6,941 nt of DNA, from NCBI GenBank assembly GCA_031268055.1, contig JAIRXY010000113.1, forward strand, positions 1 to 6,941. Reading direction: 5' to 3'. The DNA comes from Prevotellaceae bacterium (GTDB lineage Bacteria > Bacteroidota > Bacteroidia > Bacteroidales > UBA932). This document shows positions 1 to 6,941 of the stretch, in pieces. Each line of letters begins with the position of its first letter. Within the stretch, counting starts at the first letter, position 1. Below the pieces are notes generated by a model. That model was given only the letters and a program-made list of their open reading frames with translations. It was not told the DNA's origin and did not search any database. The position numbers were made by a program, and so were the translations under genes.

Positions 1-756
1 AGCCGTGCCGCGGCGTTGGGCGATATAGGGGTGGTCAACACCGATGTTTTTGCAGCCTACAACAATCAGGCTGCGTTGGGATTTATCTCCACTCCGCTGG
101 CGGCAGTGCACCACGAGAACAAATATTTTACCGAGGCGCTCAACCTTAGCGCAGCCGCCTTTGCCACACCGGTCTCGGTGGCCGGAACGTTGGGCGTTGA
201 CCTCTGCTCGTTTGGCTATGCAAGTTACCGCGAAACGCGCGCAGGGCTTGCTTGGGGCAAGCTGCTTACCGAGCGCATTTCCATTGGAACGCAGCTCTGC
301 TACCATTGGGTGCAGATAGCAGGATACGGGTCAACGAGCGCCATCACAGCCGAGTTGGGGCTGCTTGCCAAGCCGGTGGACAACCTGTGGCTGGGCGCGC
401 ATATATTCAACTTCACCAACTCGCGCTACTTTAGCAATACCTACCACGAGCGGCTGCCCGTAATTTTTGACGCAGGCATGGGCTACCACCTTGCGCAGCA
501 CGCCACTCTGCTGGTGGCGGCAAAATTTGAGTCGGGGCAGGCGGCGCAAGTCAAGGCTGGGTTGGAGGTAGTAGTTGCAAAGGTACTTGCGCTGCGCTTG
601 GGGGCGCTGGCAAAGCCGGCAGCGCTGCACGCCGGATTTGGCTACGTCTACCGTCAGCTGCACATCGACATGTCGTTCTCTCGGCACGAGGCGCTTGGCT
701 ACACGCCGCAAATTTCGCTTACCTACAACCTTCCGAAAATGCAGAGAAAGCGATGA
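1..756 (+). CDS. PorV/PorQ-like outer-membrane beta-barrel protein, 5' end missing
   Basis: The frame is open from base 1 and ends at TGA 754-756, leaving 251 visible residues. The first residues (SRAAALGDIGVVNTDVFAAY then NNQAALGF) resemble the segment just after the signal peptide in PorV/PorQ/FadL-like Bacteroidota barrels, whose usual form is a G-A-R-x-x-x-L/M-G run, then a D and an N-P/Q-A-G/A-L motif. The start and signal peptide, perhaps 20-45 residues, therefore lie upstream, and the in-frame TTG at base 16 is not a credible start. The rest is alternating hydrophobic and polar residues with many Gly, Tyr and Phe, as expected for antiparallel barrel strands. It closes with a strand-like YTPQISLTYNL followed by a short basic tail. 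The family is thought to sit in the outer membrane; PorV and PorQ themselves serve type IX secretion, but nothing here proves that role. The stop codon overlaps the start of the next gene, suggesting translational coupling. The barrel call is fairly sure; the subfamily is an inference. Confidence 0.62.
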   Translation, partial: SRAAALGDIGVVNTDVFAAYNNQAALGFISTPLAAVHHENKYFTEALNLSAAAFATPVSVAGTLGVDLCSFGYASYRETRAGLAWGKLLTERISIGTQLCYHWVQIAGYGSTSAITAELGLLAKPVDNLWLGAHIFNFTNSRYFSNTYHERLPVIFDAGMGYHLAQHATLLVAAKFESGQAAQVKAGLEVVVAKVLALRLGALAKPAALHAGFGYVYRQLHIDMSFSRHEALGYTPQISLTYNLPKMQRKR

Positions 757-2804
757 GACGTAACGCATGCACGCCATATGCCTTTGCCTCCTTAGCGGTG
801 GCTGCGCTGCTTGTGAGCGCAAGGCCTGCCTTTTCGCAGGATGCCACGGTGCAAAAAACCATTGAGAGCATTGTAGAGGAGGCGTCGTCGCTGGAAGGCG
901 CTGATGTTACGCTGGAGGTGATGTCCGACCACCTCACAGGCTACGCCACCAATCCGCTAAACCTGAATACGGCGAGCGAAGCAGCGCTGCTACAGCTGTA
1001 CGTGCTCAACGAGTTTCAGGTGGCAAGCATACGCGAATACATTGCGCAGTACGGCGAGATGCTGTCGCCATACGAGCTGCAATACGTGCACGGCATTACG
1101 CAGGAGTTGATGATAACGCTGCTGCCTTTTGTCACAACGCTTCCGGGCGAAAGTCAGCAGAAGGTCACGCTCCGGCAGGCGCTCAGCAGCGGACAGCACC
1201 AGCTCATAGCGCGCGTCCAGCAAACGGTAGAGGAGCAGGAGGGCTACCGGAACGGAAGCTACCTTGGCAGCCCGCAAGCCTTGTATGCGCGCTACCGCTA
1301 CACATTTCGCGACAAGCTACAGTGGGGCATTACCGCCGATAAGGATGCCGGCGAGCCCTTTGGCAGAAAAGGTAACAGCGCCGGCTTTGATTTCTACTCA
1401 GGGCACGTGCAGGTAAGCAACGTTGGTATTCTGCGCACGCTGGTGCTGGGCGACTTCTACGCGCAGTTCGGGCAGGGCTTGCTGCTGTGGAAAAGTGGAG
1501 GAATGGGAAAATCAAGCGACGCGTTCAGCATAGCCAAGCGGGGCAGCGGCGTAAAGGCATACAGCGGTACCAACGAGAATTTATTTTTCAGGGGCGTTGC
1601 GGCAAGCGTAAGCGTCTCAAGGAGGGTTACGGCAACGGCTTTTTTCTCCTACAAAAACGTTGACGCCAACGCCGACACGCTGGGCGCTTTCTCTACGCTG
1701 CAAACAACAGGCCTGCACGCCACGCCGAAGGCAATGGCCGAAAAAGCCACCGTGAACGAGATGGCGGCAGGTGCAAACGTATCTTGCAGCATGCAAAAGC
1801 TGCGCATTGGCCTGACCGGTCTGTGGAGAGGGTTTAGCGGAGATTATCAGGAGGATGAGCGCCCGTACAATTACTTCAACCAGCTTAATACCGAGAGTGT
1901 AAACCTTAGCGCCGACTACCGCTGGTACATCAAAAAAGTGCACCTGTTTGGCGAAGCCGGCGTAAGCCAAAACGGAGGGTTGGCCGTCCTCAACGGCTGC
2001 TTGGCCGACGTTGCGCCGCGCATGCAGCTGGCCTTGCTGCACCGCTACTACCAGCCAAAGTACAACTCATACTACGCCGCCGCTTTTGCCGAAGGAGGAA
2101 AAACCGAAAACGAAAACGGACTTTACATCGGCGCAAATATTTTCCCGCACCCCAAGGTGAAAACAACGCTGTACTTTGATGCGTATACCTTTCCGTGGCT
2201 ACGCTACAGGGCTGCGGCGCCGTCAAGGGGCTTCGATTTTATGCTTCAGGCGGACTATACGCCGTGGCAGCTCTGCAAAATGTACCTGCGCCTGCGCTAC
2301 GACACAAAGGGAGAAAACGTTACCGACGAGCTGTCGCCAACAAAAACAGTCGATGACGTAGAAAAAATAGGGCTCCGGTACAACGTTGGGTACGAGCTGC
2401 TCGTCGGTCTTCGCTGCGAAACGCGCGTAGAGCTTGCTTTGTACAAAGAGGGCAAGCAGGCGCGCGAGCAGGGCGCAATGATTTTTCAGGATGTGAAGTA
2501 CAGCTTGCGGCAACTACCGTTGTCGGTATCGCTGCGGTACGCCATGTTCAGCACAGATAGCTACGCCACGCGCATATACGCCTACGAGAGCGATGTGCTG
2601 TACGCTTTTTCCGTGCCGGCCTACTATGGGCAGGGCGCGCGCTGGTTTGTCAACCTGCATTGGCAGCCGGTGGACAGGCTGTCTGTGTGGTTGCGGTGCG
2701 CGCAAACCTACTACTACGACCGCGAGGTGGTAGGTAGCGGCCTAACGAAAATCAACTCCAACCACCGTACGGATATGAAGCTTCAGCTGATAGTGAAGCT
2801 CTGA
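753..2804 (+). CDS. Helix-hairpin-helix (ComEA-like) outer-membrane beta-barrel protein
   Basis: A 683-residue protein starting at ATG 753-755, which overlaps the previous stop; the purine-rich AGAGAAAG at 742-749 could serve as ribosome binding site. Residues 1-28 form a signal peptide (basic MRR, then a hydrophobic stretch, cleavage likely near AFS-Q). After a short acidic helical segment, residues 67-127 form a double helix-hairpin-helix region: NPLNLNTASEAALL opens it, YGEMLSPYELQYVHGIT forms the second hairpin, and it ends LLPFV. This matches the ComEA layout, but the first hairpin reads LYVLNEFQV in place of the usual GIG-type turn. Residues from about 170 to the end are rich in Tyr, Trp, Arg and Gly with alternating hydrophobicity, and the chain ends MKLQLIVKL, consistent with a large outer-membrane barrel. 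Residues 232-284 carry GDFYAQFGQGLLLW, then GKSSDAFSI and FFRGVAAS, which I recall as conserved in this Bacteroidota family. Its function is unknown: DNA handling is possible from the fold, but protein contact is equally plausible. Confidence 0.8.
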   Translation: MRRNACTPYAFASLAVAALLVSARPAFSQDATVQKTIESIVEEASSLEGADVTLEVMSDHLTGYATNPLNLNTASEAALLQLYVLNEFQVASIREYIAQYGEMLSPYELQYVHGITQELMITLLPFVTTLPGESQQKVTLRQALSSGQHQLIARVQQTVEEQEGYRNGSYLGSPQALYARYRYTFRDKLQWGITADKDAGEPFGRKGNSAGFDFYSGHVQVSNVGILRTLVLGDFYAQFGQGLLLWKSGGMGKSSDAFSIAKRGSGVKAYSGTNENLFFRGVAASVSVSRRVTATAFFSYKNVDANADTLGAFSTLQTTGLHATPKAMAEKATVNEMAAGANVSCSMQKLRIGLTGLWRGFSGDYQEDERPYNYFNQLNTESVNLSADYRWYIKKVHLFGEAGVSQNGGLAVLNGCLADVAPRMQLALLHRYYQPKYNSYYAAAFAEGGKTENENGLYIGANIFPHPKVKTTLYFDAYTFPWLRYRAAAPSRGFDFMLQADYTPWQLCKMYLRLRYDTKGENVTDELSPTKTVDDVEKIGLRYNVGYELLVGLRCETRVELALYKEGKQAREQGAMIFQDVKYSLRQLPLSVSLRYAMFSTDSYATRIYAYESDVLYAFSVPAYYGQGARWFVNLHWQPVDRLSVWLRCAQTYYYDREVVGSGLTKINSNHRTDMKLQLIVKL

Positions 2805-2936
2805 AAAAGCAAGCCCTGCCTGTGCGGAGCATCTCTGCCCCTCACGCTATGCGCGCAACAAAAAAAGAGGATTTATGCTATTTTCTGCCGAAAATTTCAT
2901 AAATCCTCTTGCTGTTGGAGGTCGTGTAGTTTACGC
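2805..2936. other. Convergent intergenic spacer
   Basis: The spacer separates the ends of two converging genes. Apart from the minus-strand terminator it holds a weak 6-pair hairpin (2824-2829 with 2833-2838, one G-T pair, 3-base loop) with no following T run. No clear plus-strand terminator is visible, so transcription of the barrel gene may run on into the antisense strand of the thioredoxin gene or end by a factor-dependent route. Confidence 0.5.
2860..2910 (-). terminator. Rho-independent terminator of the trxA-side transcription unit
   Basis: A perfect 13-base inverted repeat (2865-2877 with 2898-2910) encloses a second 6-base stem (2880-2885 with 2890-2895) and a 4-base loop at 2886-2889. 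Read on the minus strand, the stem runs into a run of seven T (complement of A 2860-2866), the layout of an intrinsic terminator. It lies 27 bases past the thioredoxin stop codon. On the plus strand only two T follow the stem, so it should work much less well for the helix-hairpin-helix gene coming from the other side. Confidence 0.85.
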
Positions 2937-3254
2937 CTATAGCAGCGCTTTCAGCTTTTCCTCGAAAGCGCCAAAGGACGCTGCTCCCACCATTTTATCT
3001 ACCTGCTCGCCGTTTTTGAAAAACAGCACCGTGGGAATATTCCTAATGCCGTACCTCGCAGGAACTTGGTCGTTTGCGTCAACGTCCAATTTGCCCACGA
3101 CGGCAATGTCTGCATATTTTTTGGCAAGCTCCTCAATAGCTGGGGCAATTGCGCGGCAGGGGCCGCACCATGTAGCCCAAAAATCAAGCGCCACAGGCTT
3201 GCTACTTTTGAGCACTTCCTGATCAAAGTTTGCATCGGTGATTTCTAATGCCAT
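2937..3254 (-). CDS. trxA: Thioredoxin
   Basis: A 105-residue single-domain cytoplasmic thioredoxin, the usual length for the family, that reduces disulfides in target proteins with electrons from thioredoxin reductase. The active site WCGPC is at residues 29-33 inside DFWATWCGPC, with the buried Asp at 24 and the cis-proline at 74 (RNIPTV); VDVDAN-type spacing appears as KLDVDAN near residue 58. There is no signal peptide, so it is not one of the periplasmic thioredoxin-like proteins common in this phylum. ATG at 3252-3254 gives the standard N-terminus. The gene is the last of a minus-strand run, 65 bases after the HIT gene. No terminator is visible in that gap and no clear promoter either, so co-transcription with the genes upstream is likely. 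A strong intrinsic terminator follows it. The symbol rests on the textbook motif; paralogues elsewhere in the genome cannot be excluded. Confidence 0.95.
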   Translation of the reverse strand: MALEITDANFDQEVLKSSKPVALDFWATWCGPCRAIAPAIEELAKKYADIAVVGKLDVDANDQVPARYGIRNIPTVLFFKNGEQVDKMVGAASFGAFEEKLKALL

Positions 3255-3319
3255 GTCTTATAAATTTTTTATTGTTGGTTAGTGTACTGTACGTTGATTG
3301 AAAGCCGACAGCTGCGCGC

Positions 3320-3730
3320 TTACCGGCCGTTAAATTTCTTCCATTTATCCCTTATTGCTTCTGCAATGGCTTCAAATTCCGCTACCTCCAGCGCCAGCTT
3401 AGGCTTTTTGAAGTCCACGTCGGCCTCGCTGTTGAGCGGGATAAGGTGAATATGCGCGTGCGGCACCTCCAAGCCCAGCACCACCGCGCCAATGCGCTTG
3501 CAGGGTATGGCGGCTTGCATGGCTTTTGCCGTTTTTTGGGCAAACAGCCACAGGCCGCTCAGCGTTTGTTCGTCAATGTCAAACAGGTAGTCAACTTCCT
3601 TTCGGGGAATAACCAGCGTATGCCCTTTGGCTATCGGGTTATTGTCCAGAAAGGCGTAGTAGCTATCGTCCTCGGCCACCGTGTAGCTGGGGATTTCGCC
3701 GCTTGCAATCTTAGAGAAAATGGTGCTCAT
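3320..3730 (-). CDS. HIT-family (histidine triad) nucleotide-binding hydrolase
   Basis: A 136-residue protein of the histidine triad superfamily, HINT/Fhit-like branch. The signature HAHIHLIPL lies at residues 91-99, with the nucleophilic histidine expected to be the middle one of the triad (residue 93). The N-terminus is typical, with IFSKIASGEIP at 4-14 and GHTLVIPRKEVDYLFD at 36-51. Members hydrolyse nucleoside phosphoramidates, adenylylated conjugates or dinucleoside polyphosphates; which substrate applies here cannot be told from sequence. The cysteine and histidine zinc ligands seen in some HINT proteins are not evident. The protein is cytoplasmic, with no signal peptide. It starts 54 bases after greA on the same strand with no terminator between, so they probably form one operon. 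A HIT gene beside greA is, from memory, a common arrangement in Bacteroidota. ATG 3728-3730 is the natural start because MSTIFSKI matches the family N-terminus. Confidence 0.93.
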   Translation of the reverse strand: MSTIFSKIASGEIPSYTVAEDDSYYAFLDNNPIAKGHTLVIPRKEVDYLFDIDEQTLSGLWLFAQKTAKAMQAAIPCKRIGAVVLGLEVPHAHIHLIPLNSEADVDFKKPKLALEVAEFEAIAEAIRDKWKKFNGR

Positions 3731-3784
3731 ATCAGCTTAGATTTTTTGTTGTAGTTTAGTTCTCCAATTTTTCATTCTCAACAC

Positions 3785-4255
3785 TCAAAGCGCTATGGCG
3801 AGCACCTCCAGCTTCAGGCTGCCTGCGGGCACGCTTATTTCTACCACATCGCCAACTTTTTTGCCGAGCAGCGCCTTGGCAATAGGCGTGGCTATCGAGA
3901 GCTTGCCCGTTTTGAGGTTTGCTTCGCTTTCGGTTACCAGCGTGTACTCCATGACGGCGCTGGTTTTTACGTTTTTGAGCTTTACCTTGTTCAGCAGCTG
4001 TATTTTTGAGGTGTCAATTTTGGAGTCATCAATGATTTTGGCGTTAGCCAGCATGTTCTCCATGTTCGAGATTTTCATTTCGAGCAATCCCTGCGCCTCT
4101 TTTGCTGCGTCGTACTCTGCATTTTCCGAGAGATCTCCCTTGTCTCGCGCTTCGGCAATGGCACGCGAAGCCGCTGGGCGATCTACACGCTTTAGCCTAT
4201 CCAGCTCTGCACGAAGCTTTGCTAAGCCACTCTCTGTCAAATAGGTGTATGCCAT
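3785..4255 (-). CDS. greA: Transcription elongation factor GreA
   Basis: A 156-residue protein, close to the usual 157-158, that inserts into the secondary channel of RNA polymerase and stimulates cleavage of backtracked transcripts. The N-terminal coiled coil starts YLTESGLAKLRAELDRLK. Its tip carries GDLSENAEYDAAKE at residues 40-53, including the functional acidic pair D41 and E44. The C-terminal FKBP-like domain shows ISIATPIAKALLGKK at 120-133-odd and VGDVVEISVPAGSL near 134-147. The frame stays open upstream for another 49 codons to an ATG at 4400-4402, but that extension has no family resemblance and crosses the likely promoter and a terminator-like hairpin. The start is therefore set at ATG 4253-4255, giving MAYTYLTES. 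It is first in the greA-HIT-trxA run. A TAnnTTTG-type promoter lies about 100 bases upstream, and the leader between holds the hairpin described separately, which may attenuate expression. Confidence 0.96.
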   Translation of the reverse strand: MAYTYLTESGLAKLRAELDRLKRVDRPAASRAIAEARDKGDLSENAEYDAAKEAQGLLEMKISNMENMLANAKIIDDSKIDTSKIQLLNKVKLKNVKTSAVMEYTLVTESEANLKTGKLSIATPIAKALLGKKVGDVVEISVPAGSLKLEVLAIAL

Positions 4256-4290
4256 AATTGTTGTGTTAAAATAGTGCGTTTGATGTTGAG

Positions 4291-4331
4291 GAAAAAAAAT
4301 AAAAGAATCCCCCACGCATAGGGAACTCTTC
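4291..4331 (-). terminator. Terminator-like hairpin inside the greA leader (possible attenuator)
   Basis: On the minus strand, bases 4330 to 4321 pair with 4303 to 4312: ten pairs, two of them G-U, and up to two more G-U pairs at the ends (4331-4302 and 4320-4313). The loop is 6 to 8 bases. The stem is followed by TT-A and then eight T (complement of 4292-4302). This has the full form of an intrinsic terminator, yet it sits between the candidate greA promoter and the greA start, ending about 36 bases before the ATG. No minus-strand gene is visible upstream for it to close. Premature termination or a short leader RNA is the simplest reading, but it is an inference. Confidence 0.65.
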
Positions 4332-4357
4332 GTATTTAAATTCCAATGATTAAGCAA

Positions 4358-4389
4358 CAAATGTAGCCACATTATTCTCCAAAACCAAC
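4358..4389 (-). promoter_or_regulatory. Candidate greA promoter (Bacteroidota type)
   Basis: On the minus strand TACATTTG (complement of 4358-4365) matches the Bacteroidota -7 consensus TAnnTTTG exactly. GTTG (complement of 4386-4389), 20 bases upstream, is a fair -33 element (consensus TTTG). Transcription would begin near 4351, giving a leader of roughly 95 bases that includes the terminator-like hairpin. Confidence 0.5.
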
Positions 4390-4465
4390 TTTTTATTTCC
4401 AATAATGGTTAATGTATGTTTAATTCATTGATAAAAAATCAATTAAGAGGATATGCATAAATTGA

Positions 4466-4493
4466 GTAGTTCGTAGTTTGTAGTTTATAGTGC
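4466..4493. repeat. 7-base tandem repeat, GTAGTTT type
   Basis: Four consecutive 7-base units: GTAGTTC, GTAGTTT, GTAGTTT and a decayed ATAGTGC. They are intergenic and lie upstream of the likely lolD promoter. Such short tandem arrays usually arise by slipped replication; no function can be read from this copy alone. Confidence 0.8.
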
Positions 4494-4501
4494 GCTGATT
4501 T

Positions 4502-4522
4502 AAAATTCAAAATTCAAAATTT
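4502..4522. repeat. 7-base tandem repeat, AAAATTC type
   Basis: Three consecutive units: AAAATTC, AAAATTC and AAAATTT. The period is the same as in the array that ends 8 bases upstream, although the unit differs. Similar A/T heptamer arrays occur between genes in some bacterial genomes; whether this one is dispersed here cannot be seen from one window. Confidence 0.8.
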
Positions 4523-4530
4523 CCGAAGTT

Positions 4531-4566
4531 TTTGGTGGGATGGTAAGTTAATTATGGCTATCTTTG
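4531..4566 (+). promoter_or_regulatory. Candidate lolD promoter (Bacteroidota type)
   Basis: TATCTTTG at 4559-4566 matches the -7 consensus TAnnTTTG exactly and is placed to give a leader of about 20 bases before the GTG start. A TTTG at 4531-4534 could be the -33 element, but the 24-base gap is longer than usual, so that half is weak. Confidence 0.45.
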
Positions 4567-4593
4567 TCGCCTACTAGATAAAGTTGCTTTTGC

Positions 4594-5247
4594 GTGATTC
4601 AATCGAAAAACATAACCAAATCTTTTGGTGCGCTGCAGGTACTCAAGGGGATTAACCTTAGCGTGGCGCGTGGCGAGGTGGTAGCAATAGTGGGCGCTAG
4701 CGGCGCCGGTAAAACTACCCTGCTCGAAATTTTGGGTACGCTAAGCCGTCCCGACGGCGGCGTGGTGCGTCTGAACGGCGTTGACGTGTTTGCGCTCGGC
4801 AGGCGCGAGCTGGCGCGCCTGCGCAACCGTGAGCTGGGATTTGTTTTTCAGTTCCACCACTTGTTGCCCGAATTTACGGCGCTGGAGAACATTTGCATCC
4901 CTGCGTTTATCGCCGGAGTCGACAGGCAAAAGGCTGAGGCGCGCGCCAGGGAGTTGCTCGGCTACCTTGGGCTTACCCACCGCATGCAGCACAAGCCTGC
5001 GGAGATGTCGGGCGGAGAGCAGCAGCGCGTGGCCATTGCCCGCGCTATGGTCAACAACCCTTCGGTCATTTTGGCCGACGAGCCTTCGGGTAACCTTGAT
5101 TCGCACAACAAGCAGGAGTTGCACGCAATGCTCTTCAAGTTGAGGGAAGAGTTGGGGCAAACCATCCTCATCGTCACGCACGACGAGGAACTTGCCGGCA
5201 TGTGCGACCGCAAAATTACCATGAGCGACGGAAAAATATTGCAGTAA
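4594..5247 (+). CDS. lolD: Lipoprotein-releasing ABC transporter ATPase LolD
   Basis: A 217-residue ABC ATPase that would power release of lipoproteins from the inner membrane toward the outer membrane, with LolC/LolE-type permeases. Walker [10 protein letters not shown] is at residues 34-42, the Q-loop glutamine at 86, signature MSGGEQQRV at 138-146, Walker B VILADEP at 158-164 with catalytic Glu 163, the D-loop SGNLDS at 165-170 and the switch His at 196 (VTHDEEL). [14 protein letters not shown] at 86-99 is the stretch that marks LolD within the MacB/FtsE/LolD group. The start is GTG 4594-4596: an in-frame stop lies just upstream (4579-4581) and no other start codon fits, while [12 protein letters not shown] matches the usual N-terminus. 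No permease gene is adjacent in this window. purL follows after 27 bases with no terminator, so the two are probably co-transcribed. A related MacB-type ATPase is the main alternative. Confidence 0.9.
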   Translation: MIQSKNITKSFGALQVLKGINLSVARGEVVAIVGASGAGKTTLLEILGTLSRPDGGVVRLNGVDVFALGRRELARLRNRELGFVFQFHHLLPEFTALENICIPAFIAGVDRQKAEARARELLGYLGLTHRMQHKPAEMSGGEQQRVAIARAMVNNPSVILADEPSGNLDSHNKQELHAMLFKLREELGQTILIVTHDEELAGMCDRKITMSDGKILQ

Positions 5248-5274
5248 AAAATCATACGTAAGAAGCATAAAGCT

Positions 5275-6941
<1,667 letters not shown>

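Larger units (their letters stand above)
4256..4593. other. Divergent AT-rich control region between greA and lolD
   Basis: These 338 bases contain no gene that I can support. From left to right they hold the greA leader with a terminator-like hairpin (4291-4331), a candidate minus-strand promoter (4358-4389), an A/T dyad (4427-4432 with 4438-4443, loop of five A), two 7-base repeat arrays (4466-4493 and 4502-4522) and a candidate plus-strand promoter for lolD (4531-4566). The sequence is far richer in A and T than the flanking genes. Confidence 0.8.

Noticed and set aside
16..18. TTG as start of the first gene
   Set aside because: The frame is open to base 1, and the residues around this TTG belong to the conserved motif just after the signal peptide. 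The true start lies outside the window.
331..822. Minus-strand open frame (163 codons) opposite the first two genes
   Set aside because: Its composition is rich in Arg, Gln and Val, as expected from the complement of the barrel genes; no start context or motif is visible.
2824..2838. Small hairpin after the helix-hairpin-helix gene as a plus-strand terminator
   Set aside because: It has only six pairs including one G-T, a 3-base loop and no T run.
3255..3319. Separate promoter for the thioredoxin gene
   Set aside because: No TAnnTTTG match is present in the gap on the minus strand. GTACTGTAC near 3286-3294 is a short imperfect palindrome with no other support.
3795..4244. Long plus-strand open frame (149 codons) opposite greA
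   Set aside because: It is serine/alanine/leucine-rich and wholly antisense to a confidently identified gene, with no recognisable domain.
4256..4402. In-frame 49-codon upstream extension of greA to an ATG at 4400-4402
   Set aside because: GreA is complete from ATG 4253-4255 at normal length. The extension has no GreA character and overlaps the candidate promoter and hairpin, so the open frame is probably chance.
4427..4443. A/T dyad with 6-base arms around five A, as an operator or terminator
   Set aside because: The arms are short and almost only A/T in an A/T-rich spacer, no T run follows, and it is not placed at either candidate promoter. Chance is sufficient explanation.

Overview
The window looks like an ordinary chromosomal segment of a member of the Bacteroidota, probably order Bacteroidales or a relative. 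Four things point that way: an outer-membrane family of N-terminal helix-hairpin-helix plus large beta-barrel that I know from this phylum, a greA-HIT gene pair of the kind seen there, a LolD-type ATPase without its permease beside it, and candidate promoters of the TAnnTTTG type with no strong Shine-Dalgarno sequences. Coding DNA is fairly GC-rich, while the divergent intergenic region is strongly AT-rich. I see no insertion sequence, phage gene, CRISPR array, tRNA or rRNA, and no convincing undescribed multi-gene system.

Layout. Positions 1-2804 (+) hold two cell-envelope genes. The first is the 3' part of a PorV/PorQ-like outer-membrane beta-barrel gene. It overlaps by ATGA a 683-residue secreted protein with an N-terminal ComEA-like helix-hairpin-helix region and a predicted barrel. 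Positions 2937-4255 (-) hold a convergent block transcribed in the order greA (transcript cleavage factor), HIT-family hydrolase, thioredoxin, closed by an intrinsic terminator at 2860-2910. Positions 4256-4593 are a 338-base divergent control region with a candidate promoter for each side, a terminator-like hairpin inside the greA leader, and two neighbouring arrays of 7-base repeats. Positions 4594-6941 (+) hold lolD (lipoprotein-release ATPase) and, 27 bases later, the 5' part of purL (purine synthesis), which runs off the window.

How the genes work together. The first pair probably acts at the outer membrane, but the substrate cannot be read from sequence. The greA-HIT-trxA block groups housekeeping functions: rescue of backtracked RNA polymerase, nucleotide-conjugate hydrolysis and disulfide reduction. 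lolD and purL appear co-transcribed, but no functional link between them is evident.

Most worth a second look are the terminator-like hairpin between the greA promoter and the greA start codon, the paired 7-base arrays, and the helix-hairpin-helix barrel protein of unknown function whose first hairpin lacks the usual glycines.
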